27,802 bases of DNA, taken from positions 1 through 27,802 of IMG/VR virus record IMGVR_UViG_3300020472_000138; one strand, given 5' to 3'. Position numbers and translations under genes: made by a program. The notes under the pieces were generated by a model that saw nothing but the letters and a program-made list of their open reading frames with translations, was not told the DNA's origin and made no database searches. Positions 7,701-14,456 of the stretch are shown here, in pieces. The stretch comes from a virus. The stretch's first letter is position 1. Every line of letters starts with the position of its first letter.

Positions 7701-10307
7701 AACATCATGAGGTATTTCTGTTCTAATGGTTGCAACTGAAGTTGTTCCAGGTGAAGTACATGTAGCAATAAACCTTGGATTTCTTTCAAAGAAGTAATCT
7801 TCTTCAGTTAATTGGGTATTTAATGTGAAGTCTGCATCAGATCTCGCACCTGTATCACTAGATGGTTGAATAGCAAATCCTGCTTCTGGATTTTTAGCAA
7901 CTCCTGCAGTACTAGGGATTACAACCCTTACCTTATAAATCTTTTCATCCAAACTTCTAGTATCATCTATTCTCCTAAAGGTACTAACTTCACTAGCACC
8001 ACTTCCACTTAATGTATCCCATATATCATTACCAGTAGGGTTAGTTTCGATATACCAACCAACTTGTCCAGTAGAACTATACTGAACTGGATGTCCAGCA
8101 TCACCAGCAGTTTTATCAGTTACTCTGGAAAGGATTTCAAGTTCTGTACCTCCAGATACAGTAATATTATTCCCTTTTATAGCATTAGTATAAGAAGATG
8201 CTAACTGAACTTTAGTTGTTCCATCTTGGATTATATAATAGACAGTATCAACTTCAATATTTTCTGGCAAATCTCCTGTTGTACTACGAACAACAACTTT
8301 TTCAGCAGTACTGAAGATATTTGTACCAATAGTGAAACTATTAGTAGTAGAAGAAGGTGAACTTGTTACACTATACCCATAGTTACAACTGTGGTATGAA
8401 GGGTTATTAGGGATTACAATACTTGCTGTTTTTGATACTCCACCTATAGTTAAGTATAAGGTCTCACTAACTTTTGCACCAATCTTATAACCCTGTTGAG
8501 TAACTGGGGGCGGAACGTCTTGATCAGCATATCCTTGAAGATACAATCTTGTCTTAGCTGTATGTGCTTTTGTTTTGGTAATATCTAGTGCTAACCAGTT
8601 AATATCTTCTTCACTTGTTTCGATTGCTCTAGGTGGTATAATAGAAGTTATAACTGCCTTATCATCTTTAGTAAATGATTCCTTCTTAAATCCTTCAGAA
8701 ACCAATGCTAACTGACCAAAGTTTGAGTTAGAGTTTGTAATAGAAGCATCACCACCATTTTGTGCAGCAAAATGCTTTGTATATCCAATAGCAAATACAG
8801 AAACAATTTGAAGAACAGCATCATTAGTGATGTCTATATGACATGTCTCCCATCCTGGTCTATACACAGCACCAGAATCTAAATGATATGCTTGACCTGT
8901 ACCTGTAGCAGAGGATTGAGCTGATAATGTACTACCATTCTCTGTTGCATATGTAATACCATTATAACTACGTGATGACGAATCATATTTTACGAATGCA
9001 CGATCATCTTTCTGTAGAGATATACCCGTAAACTGGGCAACAACCATAGAACGGAAACCAGTACACTTCTCACCATCTGCCTTCATTCCATTCATACCAT
9101 AAACTGAACGCATCGAACAGTTAAAGATATATGGAGATGCACCTTTTACAGTATCAGTTTCAACTGTAACGGTAGCAGCAGAGGTTCCACCAGGAGGGAA
9201 AGGTGCTGCAATACCAGGGATATTATAGTAGAATACTTTAGGGTTAGTATTACTTACTCCAGACACAAGAGTAGAAACATTATATTGAGGTACTCCACCA
9301 ACACCTCTAATCTTAATAGGTGTTCCAACATCAAGATTATGATCAGTTGCTGTTGTAACAGTTACTTGCTCATTTACATTACCAAGACCATCACCAGCAA
9401 AGATTGAAGTAATGACTACAGGATCGTTAGCAAAAGCACCTACAATCTCAAATTCAGGTAGTTGCTTATCAAATGCTTGTGGATTTTCAGGATATTTTTC
9501 TGAATCTTCTACTGGTCTTCCAGAACCTGAATTATATGCGTTAGATACCTTGGCATAATACATATCAAGATCAGTTAGATCATAATAGAATGTACCACCA
9601 GAACCAGTATATTCTACCTTATTAACACCATCACAATACTCAAAACAAGTTAGTTTATGATGAGAGAATATAGGAGTAGCCAACAAACTAAAATCTTCAT
9701 CATCAGTATAAACTTCAGTTAAATCATTTCCATCAAATATAGAAAACTGCCAGAAGTAACAAGAACCAGTTATTCTAAAAATAGCAGAATCAGGGGTATT
9801 AGGATCTGTAGGGTTAGGTACATATAATGGACGAATCCTAGTCTTTCTTAAATCTTGTCCAACAATAGAAGTACCTCTAGGTACTACTACACCACCATTT
9901 ACACTATTAAACTTATAAAGTATATTACTATCTTGAGTTAAATCAAAGTTTGAATTTAAGTTTAAATCTAAATCTGTTCTAGCAGCACTTCCTGACCCTG
10001 ATATTCCTGCTTTCTTTACTTTAGCAGTACCAGCATCATTCCATATTGCTTCTCCTGGCCTGTTATCTACAAGATGCTCACCAGGCATTAGCATTATTGT
10101 TGTTCTTTCTATCAAGTCGTTATTTCTTCCCTTGACATAAGAGAACCTTGCTGCTTCTATAAGGGCTCTCTGTATAGTCTTGAATGGACGTGCCAATGAC
10201 GTACCTTCATTACTAATACTATCGGTAGAATCTAAATCGCTTGGACTCACATAAAGAATCCGTCCATCAGTATTCTTTATAAAGTTATCTAATTTATTCA
10301 GTGGCAT
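4716..10307 (-). CDS. Giant tail fiber with S74 self-cleaving chaperone
   Basis: The largest gene of the window, 1863 residues. The first 90 residues (MPLNKLDNFIKNTDGRILYV, then ARPFKTIQRALIEAARFSY) match the conserved N-terminal head of cyanophage long tail fibers, a beta-helix-like module. The middle is long and strand-rich. Around residues 1085-1140 are ITAGTGYANGTY and IVSPGSGYAPG motifs, and around 1640 an FIGDGSQLTGLP motif. The last 104 residues form a Peptidase_S74 intramolecular chaperone beginning at the Ser-Asp of SDIRLKDEIS (Ser about 1760) and ending in a coiled coil (ELSDKVDNLEQKL). In this family the domain directs trimer folding and then cuts itself off before that serine. A CTAAATA late motif lies 34 bases upstream. 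Likely role: host recognition. Confidence 0.9.
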   Translation of the reverse strand: MPLNKLDNFIKNTDGRILYVSPSDLDSTDSISNEGTSLARPFKTIQRALIEAARFSYVKGRNNDLIERTTIMLMPGEHLVDNRPGEAIWNDAGTAKVKKAGISGSGSAARTDLDLNLNSNFDLTQDSNILYKFNSVNGGVVVPRGTSIVGQDLRKTRIRPLYVPNPTDPNTPDSAIFRITGSCYFWQFSIFDGNDLTEVYTDDEDFSLLATPIFSHHKLTCFEYCDGVNKVEYTGSGGTFYYDLTDLDMYYAKVSNAYNSGSGRPVEDSEKYPENPQAFDKQLPEFEIVGAFANDPVVITSIFAGDGLGNVNEQVTVTTATDHNLDVGTPIKIRGVGGVPQYNVSTLVSGVSNTNPKVFYYNIPGIAAPFPPGGTSAATVTVETDTVKGASPYIFNCSMRSVYGMNGMKADGEKCTGFRSMVVAQFTGISLQKDDRAFVKYDSSSRSYNGITYATENGSTLSAQSSATGTGQAYHLDSGAVYRPGWETCHIDITNDAVLQIVSVFAIGYTKHFAAQNGGDASITNSNSNFGQLALVSEGFKKESFTKDDKAVITSIIPPRAIETSEEDINWLALDITKTKAHTAKTRLYLQGYADQDVPPPVTQQGYKIGAKVSETLYLTIGGVSKTASIVIPNNPSYHSCNYGYSVTSSPSSTTNSFTIGTNIFSTAEKVVVRSTTGDLPENIEVDTVYYIIQDGTTKVQLASSYTNAIKGNNITVSGGTELEILSRVTDKTAGDAGHPVQYSSTGQVGWYIETNPTGNDIWDTLSGSGASEVSTFRRIDDTRSLDEKIYKVRVVIPSTAGVAKNPEAGFAIQPSSDTGARSDADFTLNTQLTEEDYFFERNPRFIATCTSPGTTSVATIRTEIPHDVNVGDSIIVTGVTDTQNTTGIANTGYNGTFVVSEVPSDMEFSYECPKLHGTVSTNNSTVRSTALPRYSRNNIQSNLYIYRNEQISEYIQDQQDGVYHLYVFDAKNAPPEVFTSQKYSQNVVNLYPQLDRDNVRDNPAPSQSFAKRSPLGDVVTNDLQYSLTRESIDDLTKVLGIGNSVKSVEYSPVVGVTSTLVSVEFSERHGFAGISTGVITAGTGYANGTYQNVKILNTSQTGTWQGATANLTVSGGNVASADIVSPGSGYAPGALFFDQTSIGAGGNNARLTLSITGIHTGAKNVLQFTGVGTAGDNYARIWSITNDTTVVVKKAASWPMPVPNQVAINLGPVRVIDSNSFDATRKVMIFNTSADDPHGFVAGNQVKLLDLYNDITTDIGDFFVKTVNSVTQFEIASDVHITNATDVHRMGYAANENVSDSTAENLSIRANPLYDNQLGVALDAIGAGAGNNTVRIGHLPGPNTSPIDRFPYGSYFQIDDEIFRVALPTLSGASNDTVTVIRGALATQTAAHDAGSLMMKIKPIPIEFRRPSLIRCSGHTFEYLGYGPGNYSTSLPQVQDKTLTEREEFLSQSQEKGAGIVVYTGMNSSGDFYIGNRKTSSATGEITTYDTPVSTVTGQVPSRLSSVYDELVVKERLVVEGGDSTDVLSQFDGPVTFNKTVKVNDTLDASGKLQSTDSTDASSTTDAALTVTGGVGIGLTLRVGGDLHVSNDVNVAKTVNVTENVVVTGNITANGNIVGDTATNISGMNNVTATAFIGDGSQLTGLPLPGAGTALHFNDNIKATFGQTSSDPRLQIYYDTLSSGHCILKSEEKSISIMSANRVEIEDEIGNNIGIFDSAGGVQLYWRGTSPGLRFETIQTGAKVTGELRVTDDITAFVSDIRLKDEISPITKALEKVKSINGFTYKHNETARVDCNVDTGDQRFAGVSAQEIQEVLPEAVKPAPTNNEYLTVQYEKLVPLLIEAIKELSDKVDNLEQKLSDK
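4717..4724 (-). promoter_or_regulatory. Late promoter motif GATAAATA before the 699-residue fiber gene
   Basis: GATAAATA on the minus strand, matching the T4 late promoter at seven of eight positions. It overlaps the TAA stop of the giant fiber gene (4716-4718) and lies about 20 bases from the next ATG. Confidence 0.5.
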
Positions 10308-10340
10308 GAGATTATGGCTACTAAAATTATTACTATATCT

Positions 10341-10347
10341 TATTTAG
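10341..10347 (-). promoter_or_regulatory. Late promoter motif CTAAATA before the giant fiber gene
   Basis: CTAAATA on the minus strand containing the TAA stop of the 103-residue gene (10344-10346), 33 bases from the giant fiber ATG. It lies in the only gap between the two genes, which fits a promoter dedicated to the fiber. Confidence 0.55.
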
Positions 10348-10655
10348 TTAGGTAAATCTTCATCCCCATATTCATACTGGTCTAAAGGCAACTCTTCGGG
10401 GTTCTCTAGTTCCATTTCATACACTAAAGGATTAAACTCCTCTTCCATCAAATAAGCATAATAATTATATAGTTCTTCTGTATTATATTTCCTTTCGTTG
10501 TTCGCAATCAACAATACATCTTCTTCTTCTACACCAACATCTATTAAATCATCCCATGTAAAAGGTATTCCATTGATAAAATACATAAGAACTATTTTCT
10601 CATTCTTATTCAACCAATCAGCATACCAACAATAGGTAGAAGATATTTGATACAT
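10344..10655 (-). CDS. Acidic unknown protein, 103 residues
   Basis: Starts MYQISSTYCWYADWLNKNEK. The protein is strongly acidic, with an EEEDV segment in the middle and a C-terminus ending YEYGDEDLPN, and it is rich in Tyr and Trp. Its ATG shares one base with the stop of the upstream 42-codon gene (TAATG), a coupling arrangement. No membrane segment or known motif is visible. It lies immediately before the giant fiber gene, under the TATAAATA late promoter that precedes the 42-codon gene, so late expression is likely. Function unknown; an acidic helper for fiber assembly would be a guess. Confidence 0.65.
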   Translation of the reverse strand: MYQISSTYCWYADWLNKNEKIVLMYFINGIPFTWDDLIDVGVEEEDVLLIANNERKYNTEELYNYYAYLMEEEFNPLVYEMELENPEELPLDQYEYGDEDLPN

Positions 10656-10783
10656 TAGTTTTCAGCACCGCCACCAGTTCTTTGGAGACGTATCCATTCT
10701 TCTTCTGTTATTTCCTTCTTCTTTTTACTATCTTTCCTATATTCATCATGTAATCTTTCTAATGCCTTGATTTGTTTTTCCAT
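10655..10783 (-). CDS. Very small basic unknown protein, 42 residues
   Basis: A 42-codon frame from ATG 10781-10783: MEKQIKALERLHDEYRKDSK, a Lys-rich stretch, EEEWIRLQRTGGGAEN. The first 35 residues are predicted by eye to be one charged amphipathic helix. Evidence that it is real: it fills the only space between two other genes, its stop overlaps the next start as TAATG, and a perfect TATAAATA late motif plus a GGAGGT sequence lie just upstream. The GGAGGT is about 15 bases from this ATG, farther than usual, and a four-codon frame (ATG 10795-10797 to TAA) lies between them. Function unknown. Confidence 0.5.
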   Translation of the reverse strand: MEKQIKALERLHDEYRKDSKKKKEITEEEWIRLQRTGGGAEN

Positions 10784-10806
10784 TAGTCACTTTCCATTAC
10801 CTCCGA

Positions 10807-10814
10807 TATTTATA
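10807..10814 (-). promoter_or_regulatory. Perfect T4-type late promoter TATAAATA
   Basis: TATAAATA on the minus strand, the exact T4 late consensus. It contains the TAA stop of the 66-codon gene (10810-10812) and is followed by GGAGGT and the 42-codon gene. A start a few bases downstream would fall in or next to the GGAGGT. Confidence 0.65.
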
Positions 10815-11010
10815 CGTCCGTATATACTAATCTTTCTTCGGGGCAAGTCGCACGAACAACCCCCAACACATTCATAAATTGTTCTGTGTTATCACATACG
10901 ATTTCTTTCGTATCTCCTTCATTTGAATAGAGATAGAAAGTTTTCTTGGTGGGGTCAACCACACACTTCATTAAAAATTCTTCGTCCATCCATGCTGTAA
11001 TATGGCTCAT
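10810..11010 (-). CDS. Small unknown protein, up to 66 residues, under a sigma70-like promoter
   Basis: The frame opens MSHITAWMDEEFLMKCVVDP and ends ACPEERLVYTDV-like (CPEERLVYTDV). It resembles a small hypothetical protein I associate with marine T4-like phages, but I cannot name it. A strong sigma70-like promoter (11013-11041) sits only two bases from the first ATG, so the usual transcription start would fall at or after it. Either the message is leaderless or translation starts at Met8 (ATG 10987-10989) or Met14. None of the candidate starts has a clear ribosome binding site. The promoter type suggests early expression by host RNA polymerase, unlike the late structural genes on both sides. 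Confidence 0.65.
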   Translation of the reverse strand: MSHITAWMDEEFLMKCVVDPTKKTFYLYSNEGDTKEIVCDNTEQFMNVLGVVRATCPEERLVYTDV

Positions 11011-11012
11011 AT

Positions 11013-11041
11013 AGTATAGCAGATACCTGCTGGTTTGTCAA
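11013..11041 (-). promoter_or_regulatory. Sigma70-like promoter TTGACA-N17-TATACT
   Basis: On the minus strand TTGACA occupies 11036-11041 and TATACT 11013-11018, with exactly 17 bases between. The -35 is the full consensus and the -10 matches five of six. It overlaps the TGA stop of the upstream fiber-like gene (11038-11040) and is the strongest promoter by consensus in this half of the window. Confidence 0.75.
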
Positions 11042-11349
11042 ATTACAGTAAAGTTGGATCCAGTAGGTACGGTAACAGTCACACTTGAATCAATTGTTAT
11101 AGGGCCTCCACAAAAAGCATTTTTTCCTTCCGTTATTGTATAATCTTTAGTTATATTTGTATCATTTTCATAAAAGACTCCATTAATAGCAATCTCATTG
11201 CCACTAAGAGGGACATTAGTCAATCCTGATCCATCACCAACAAATTTGGTAGCAGTTACAATACCTGATGCTACTATATTTTTAGAATCAACACTTGAGC
11301 CGACAATTAAATCTTCTGATGTATAAATGGTTTCATTAAATGCTTTCAT
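11038..11349 (-). CDS. Short fiber-like structural protein, 103 residues
   Basis: Starts MKAFNETIYTSEDLIVGSSV. Residues 28-46 contain GIVTATKFVGDGSGLTNVP, the same motif found in both long fibers of this window, and the rest is Thr/Val/Gly-rich and strand-like (SSVTVTVPTGSNFTVI at the C-terminus). Its ATG overlaps the stop of the beta-helix spike gene as TAATG, so it is the last gene of the hub operon. It could be a small fiber or a tip/collar piece bound to the spike; the sequence shows only a fiber-like fold tendency. A sigma70-like promoter for the next gene begins within its stop codon. Confidence 0.7.
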   Translation of the reverse strand: MKAFNETIYTSEDLIVGSSVDSKNIVASGIVTATKFVGDGSGLTNVPLSGNEIAINGVFYENDTNITKDYTITEGKNAFCGGPITIDSSVTVTVPTGSNFTVI

Positions 11350-11897
11350 TATCCCACTCCATAAGAATCTCTAATACCATCAACCATACCACTGACCAAA
11401 CTATCAACACTATCAACTACACCAGAGAATGGTCCTTGTTTTAAATGTTTTCCCAAGTTACCTCCTCCACTACTTACGTTTACTTGATTTGCCTGTAAAA
11501 TTACTTGAGATGTTTCTCCTTTGGATGTTCCTACTTCAACAATACCATTAGCATGAAGAGAAATATTTTTCTCGGCACTTAAAATAATACTGTTATTAGA
11601 ATGTAATACAATATCACCATCAGCATTTACAGAAATCTTACCTTTCCAACAGGTAAGTTGCATCCCAGTATCGGAATCAGTAGATTTATTGGCAACATCA
11701 ACTTGAAATCTTTCTTCAGTTTCAAATCTCGTAAGACCACCATCATGATGGGCAAGTACAACTCTTTTGTTTGAAGCGTTTTCACCTTTTAAGGCCCATG
11801 CTTCAGGCCCAGCCGTTCCACTCTCAGGATTGTCTGTCTCAATATAGAGTTTAGGCCCTAAAACTTCCTGTCTAGTAGCATCATTAGCTTTACTCAT
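11349..11897 (-). CDS. Beta-helix spike protein (gp5 C-terminal-like)
   Basis: A 182-residue protein starting MSKANDATRQEVLGPKLYIE. Residues about 85-145 form regular short beta repeats: GKISVNADGDIVLHSNNSI, ILSAEKNISLHANGI and VEVGTSKGETSQVILQANQV. This pattern resembles the triple-stranded beta-helix of T4 gp5 C-terminus and VgrG/gpV spikes, the needle that pierces the outer membrane. The C-terminus is Ser/Val/Asp-rich (FSGVVDSVDSLVSGMVDG). The ATG overlaps the end of the 624-residue gene (TTGATGAGTAA context); an in-frame TTG one codon earlier is a less likely start. Here the spike is a separate protein from the OB-fold gp5 encoded two genes upstream. Confidence 0.7.
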   Translation of the reverse strand: MSKANDATRQEVLGPKLYIETDNPESGTAGPEAWALKGENASNKRVVLAHHDGGLTRFETEERFQVDVANKSTDSDTGMQLTCWKGKISVNADGDIVLHSNNSIILSAEKNISLHANGIVEVGTSKGETSQVILQANQVNVSSGGGNLGKHLKQGPFSGVVDSVDSLVSGMVDGIRDSYGVG

Positions 11898-13764
11898 CAA
11901 TCTTACCTATACAGTCAATAACTTTAATAATATCACCTTGTGGTTTTATGGGAGACATAATAGGACGTAATATAGCTCCAACACCAGTGCTTGTATTGAT
12001 ATTTAGTTCTGGTAATGTAGTGTATGCTGCTCCATTTACCAAACTAACATTAGTTATTCTACCATCTATGATTTCCAACTCAAAGTCTTGTAATGTATCA
12101 TCTACTTGATAAGAACCACCTTCATTAGCAATAACAACACCTGAAACATATAATGGAACATCTTCACCATCAGCAGAATAGTTTTCACCAGGAGTAACCA
12201 TAGTGACACTAGTTACTTGGCCATAGGTAGGAGAGTATTGATTATTATCAATCGTTGCTTCAGCAACAGCACCATAACCTTCATTACAATCATCATCAAT
12301 GGACACAACAGGTGAACTTGTATATCCACTACCAGGATCAGTAATCTCTACTCCTGCAATACTTGCGGTTCTTCTTATAGCACCCCAAATATCATTTGTA
12401 TCTATTTTGTTAATAAAATCAGCAAAAATAAGTTTACCTTTAGCTCCAGATCCTCCACCACCTAGAATAGATACACTAGGTCCACTACATTCAGTATCAC
12501 AGGGTGAAAGTGCTGATGATGATCCACTTGAAGGAGATCCAAAAACATCCCATTGACCATACTTTTTCTCAAAGTCTGTTAATCCAGAGACCGTCTGTGC
12601 TGCTGCTTGAGCAATACCCACACCTTCAAACATTTTAGCAAAACTTGCTGTTGCTGAAGCAATACTGGTACCTTGTGTCTGTCCTTTACCTGCTACGTAC
12701 TTATTACTTGGTGGGCAAGTTGGTGTCTCTTCACAGTTGAAAGTATCTTTAACTCTGTTCACCACATCAACACTACTAGTTAAGAAAGCTATTGGATCGA
12801 AAGAAAACCCAAGTTGCTCTCCTAGAGGTTCTACTAGTGGACCAATCACATCATTAAGTTTAGTAGTTATATCATTCATAATAGCACCCATTATCTCTTC
12901 AGTAACACATGAAGTTGGATTTGTTACATTTGCAGCTGCTGCAGTTAATAAATCAATAACTGAATCTTTCAGTGCTTTTTGAATATCTACTCCTCCACAA
13001 GTAATCTTATTGAATAGATTACTAGCAGTAGTCGCAAGAGGAAGTTGTTGAGCAATAGTCATTTTAACAGCTAATGCCTTAGGATAAGTAGGAGATATTT
13101 TAGCAAACTCCATATTCTTTATCATTGAATAACCACCTGCCATTTTTGCTGCTAGTGCCATATTCGTATCAGAAGTCATCTTATTAACTACAGAACCCAT
13201 ACTATTACTAATCTGCGAAGCAACTTGTCTAATCTCTTCAGGCATATTTAAAGATTTTACACTAGGTGATGTTGTCATATTAAGGAAGTTACCAAGACTT
13301 GCTTGCACTTGATCAAAAGCAGTATTCTTACAAGGATCTGCTTGAATTATAGTTCTTCCTGTAACATCACTATCAGAACTTACACATTCATCTGCTGCCC
13401 TAATAAACTGATTCCTTTTCTCCTTTTGTGGAGGTGTAAGATTGCTATATTTTTTAGGACGTATATTACCCAAGACTTCTGGAAATAGATCCTTTGCTTC
13501 TTCAACAATACCTTTTAGTTTAGCACTTCTAGGATCTGATTCTATAAGTTGAGTAAAATATTGTTTTTGAAGAATATCAAGTTGAGCAGGAGCAGGTGTT
13601 TTAACAGTACTAAACTGCTTTTCTCTCCCCATAGTACTATTCCATGCCGTATTATATACATCTAAAGGAATGGAATTTGCACCATATTGTGCTTTCAACT
13701 CGTCATGGGTTTTATCCCATTTTGCTCTTCTTGCTCTTATTTGTTGTATATTTGAATTTGTCAT
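11890..13764 (-). CDS. Baseplate hub-associated structural protein, 624 residues
   Basis: The gene sits between the gp5 OB-fold gene and the spike gene, so it is almost certainly a virion hub component. Residues 1 to about 350 look helical and alanine-rich, with conserved-looking cysteines (DECVSSD, CGGVD, TSCVTEE, FNCEETPTCPP). A Gly/Ser linker follows near residue 430 (ILGGGGSGAKGK). The C-terminal third has repeated beta modules: EITDPGSGYTSSPVVSI, VTMVTPGENYS, VIANEGGSYQVDD and VSLVNGAAYTTLPEL. Related GSGY modules occur in the giant fiber. No Shine-Dalgarno sequence precedes the start, and the short gap contains an AATAAATA motif. I recognise it as a type of cyanophage structural protein but cannot name a T4 equivalent. 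Confidence 0.75.
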   Translation of the reverse strand: MTNSNIQQIRARRAKWDKTHDELKAQYGANSIPLDVYNTAWNSTMGREKQFSTVKTPAPAQLDILQKQYFTQLIESDPRSAKLKGIVEEAKDLFPEVLGNIRPKKYSNLTPPQKEKRNQFIRAADECVSSDSDVTGRTIIQADPCKNTAFDQVQASLGNFLNMTTSPSVKSLNMPEEIRQVASQISNSMGSVVNKMTSDTNMALAAKMAGGYSMIKNMEFAKISPTYPKALAVKMTIAQQLPLATTASNLFNKITCGGVDIQKALKDSVIDLLTAAAANVTNPTSCVTEEIMGAIMNDITTKLNDVIGPLVEPLGEQLGFSFDPIAFLTSSVDVVNRVKDTFNCEETPTCPPSNKYVAGKGQTQGTSIASATASFAKMFEGVGIAQAAAQTVSGLTDFEKKYGQWDVFGSPSSGSSSALSPCDTECSGPSVSILGGGGSGAKGKLIFADFINKIDTNDIWGAIRRTASIAGVEITDPGSGYTSSPVVSIDDDCNEGYGAVAEATIDNNQYSPTYGQVTSVTMVTPGENYSADGEDVPLYVSGVVIANEGGSYQVDDTLQDFELEIIDGRITNVSLVNGAAYTTLPELNINTSTGVGAILRPIMSPIKPQGDIIKVIDCIGKIDE

Positions 13765-13769
13765 AGTAA

Positions 13770-13777
13770 TATTTATT
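13770..13777 (-). promoter_or_regulatory. Possible late promoter motif AATAAATA
   Basis: AATAAATA on the minus strand, overlapping the TAA stop of the gp5-like gene (13776-13778). It is only about six bases from the next ATG, so a transcript from it would be leaderless. It could equally be chance in AT-rich DNA. Confidence 0.25.
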
Positions 13778-14456
13778 ATGCTTGATCAATAAGTTGATCT
13801 ACTATATCACCTACTGAAGTATCCGTTACCTGATTTACTATATCACCTACTGAAGTATCCATTACCTCTAGAGTATCATTAAGTAATCCAGCTGCCTGTG
13901 CAAGTGGTTGAGCAAAACCACCTATTGTTGGCATTCCTGTAGGTAATCCTGCTTTCGCCATAGCTGCTAATGGTGATTTTCTTTTAGGTTTTGCAGTTCC
14001 AGATTTTGCTTTTGGAGTACATAGAGGAACTTGTTCACTAAATTCCTGTCTTCCTAAAAGTGTTCCTGCTTTAGTGGAACCAATAAATCCAGTCTTTGAA
14101 TCAAATCTTTGTGTACCATATTTGTTTCCTTGTGGCCTTCCCAGAACACCAGTAATCAGAGGATTTTGTTTCCTATCTCCATCTAGAAACTTACCTGTAA
14201 CGACATCACCTTGAGATATTGCTGGTGTTTTCTTTCTATTCCCTGCTCCAGTACCATCAGTAGGGCCAAGTCTTACAAGAGCATATACAATATCTTTATC
14301 TTTAATAGTATTGTTATTAGGATGATTGCCCATCATAGCAACCTTAAATCTATAACCAAATCCAGCATTACCATCAGATTGATCTTTTTGAGATTCATAT
14401 GGTAAAACTATACCAATCCATTCGTGGGTTCCTAACCCGAAATAATCATTATCCAT
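13776..14456 (-). CDS. 5: Baseplate hub OB-fold protein, gp5 N-terminal-like, no lysozyme
   Basis: A 226-residue protein. Residues about 10-115 match the OB-fold of T4 gp5: HEWIGIVLPYE, YRFKVAMMGNHP, YALVRLGPTDG, GDVVTGKFLDGD and PLITGVLGRPQG. This fold sits on the gp27 trimer in the T4 hub. T4 gp5 has 575 residues with a lysozyme domain and a beta-helix; both are absent here. The C-terminus instead is basic and proline-rich (KAKSGTAKPKRKSP) and ends in a duplicated 12-residue unit, DTSVGDIVNQVT followed by DTSVGDIVDQLI. It starts in a TAATG overlap with the gp27-like gene. The beta-helix function appears to be supplied by the separate protein at 11349-11897. Confidence 0.8.
   Translation of the reverse strand: MDNDYFGLGTHEWIGIVLPYESQKDQSDGNAGFGYRFKVAMMGNHPNNNTIKDKDIVYALVRLGPTDGTGAGNRKKTPAISQGDVVTGKFLDGDRKQNPLITGVLGRPQGNKYGTQRFDSKTGFIGSTKAGTLLGRQEFSEQVPLCTPKAKSGTAKPKRKSPLAAMAKAGLPTGMPTIGGFAQPLAQAAGLLNDTLEVMDTSVGDIVNQVTDTSVGDIVDQLIDQA
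13795..13866. repeat. Tandem 36-base duplication inside the gp5-like gene
   Basis: Two 36-base units, 13795-13830 and 13831-13866, share an identical 24-base core (13801-13824 and 13837-13860). They encode the C-terminal DTSVGDIV[N/D]Q repeats. The near-identity suggests a recent duplication. Confidence 0.85.

Noticed and set aside
12000-12006. CTAAATA on the minus strand inside the 624-residue hub gene
   Set aside because: It lies within a coding region about 100 bases before the next start and is likely a chance match in AT-rich DNA.
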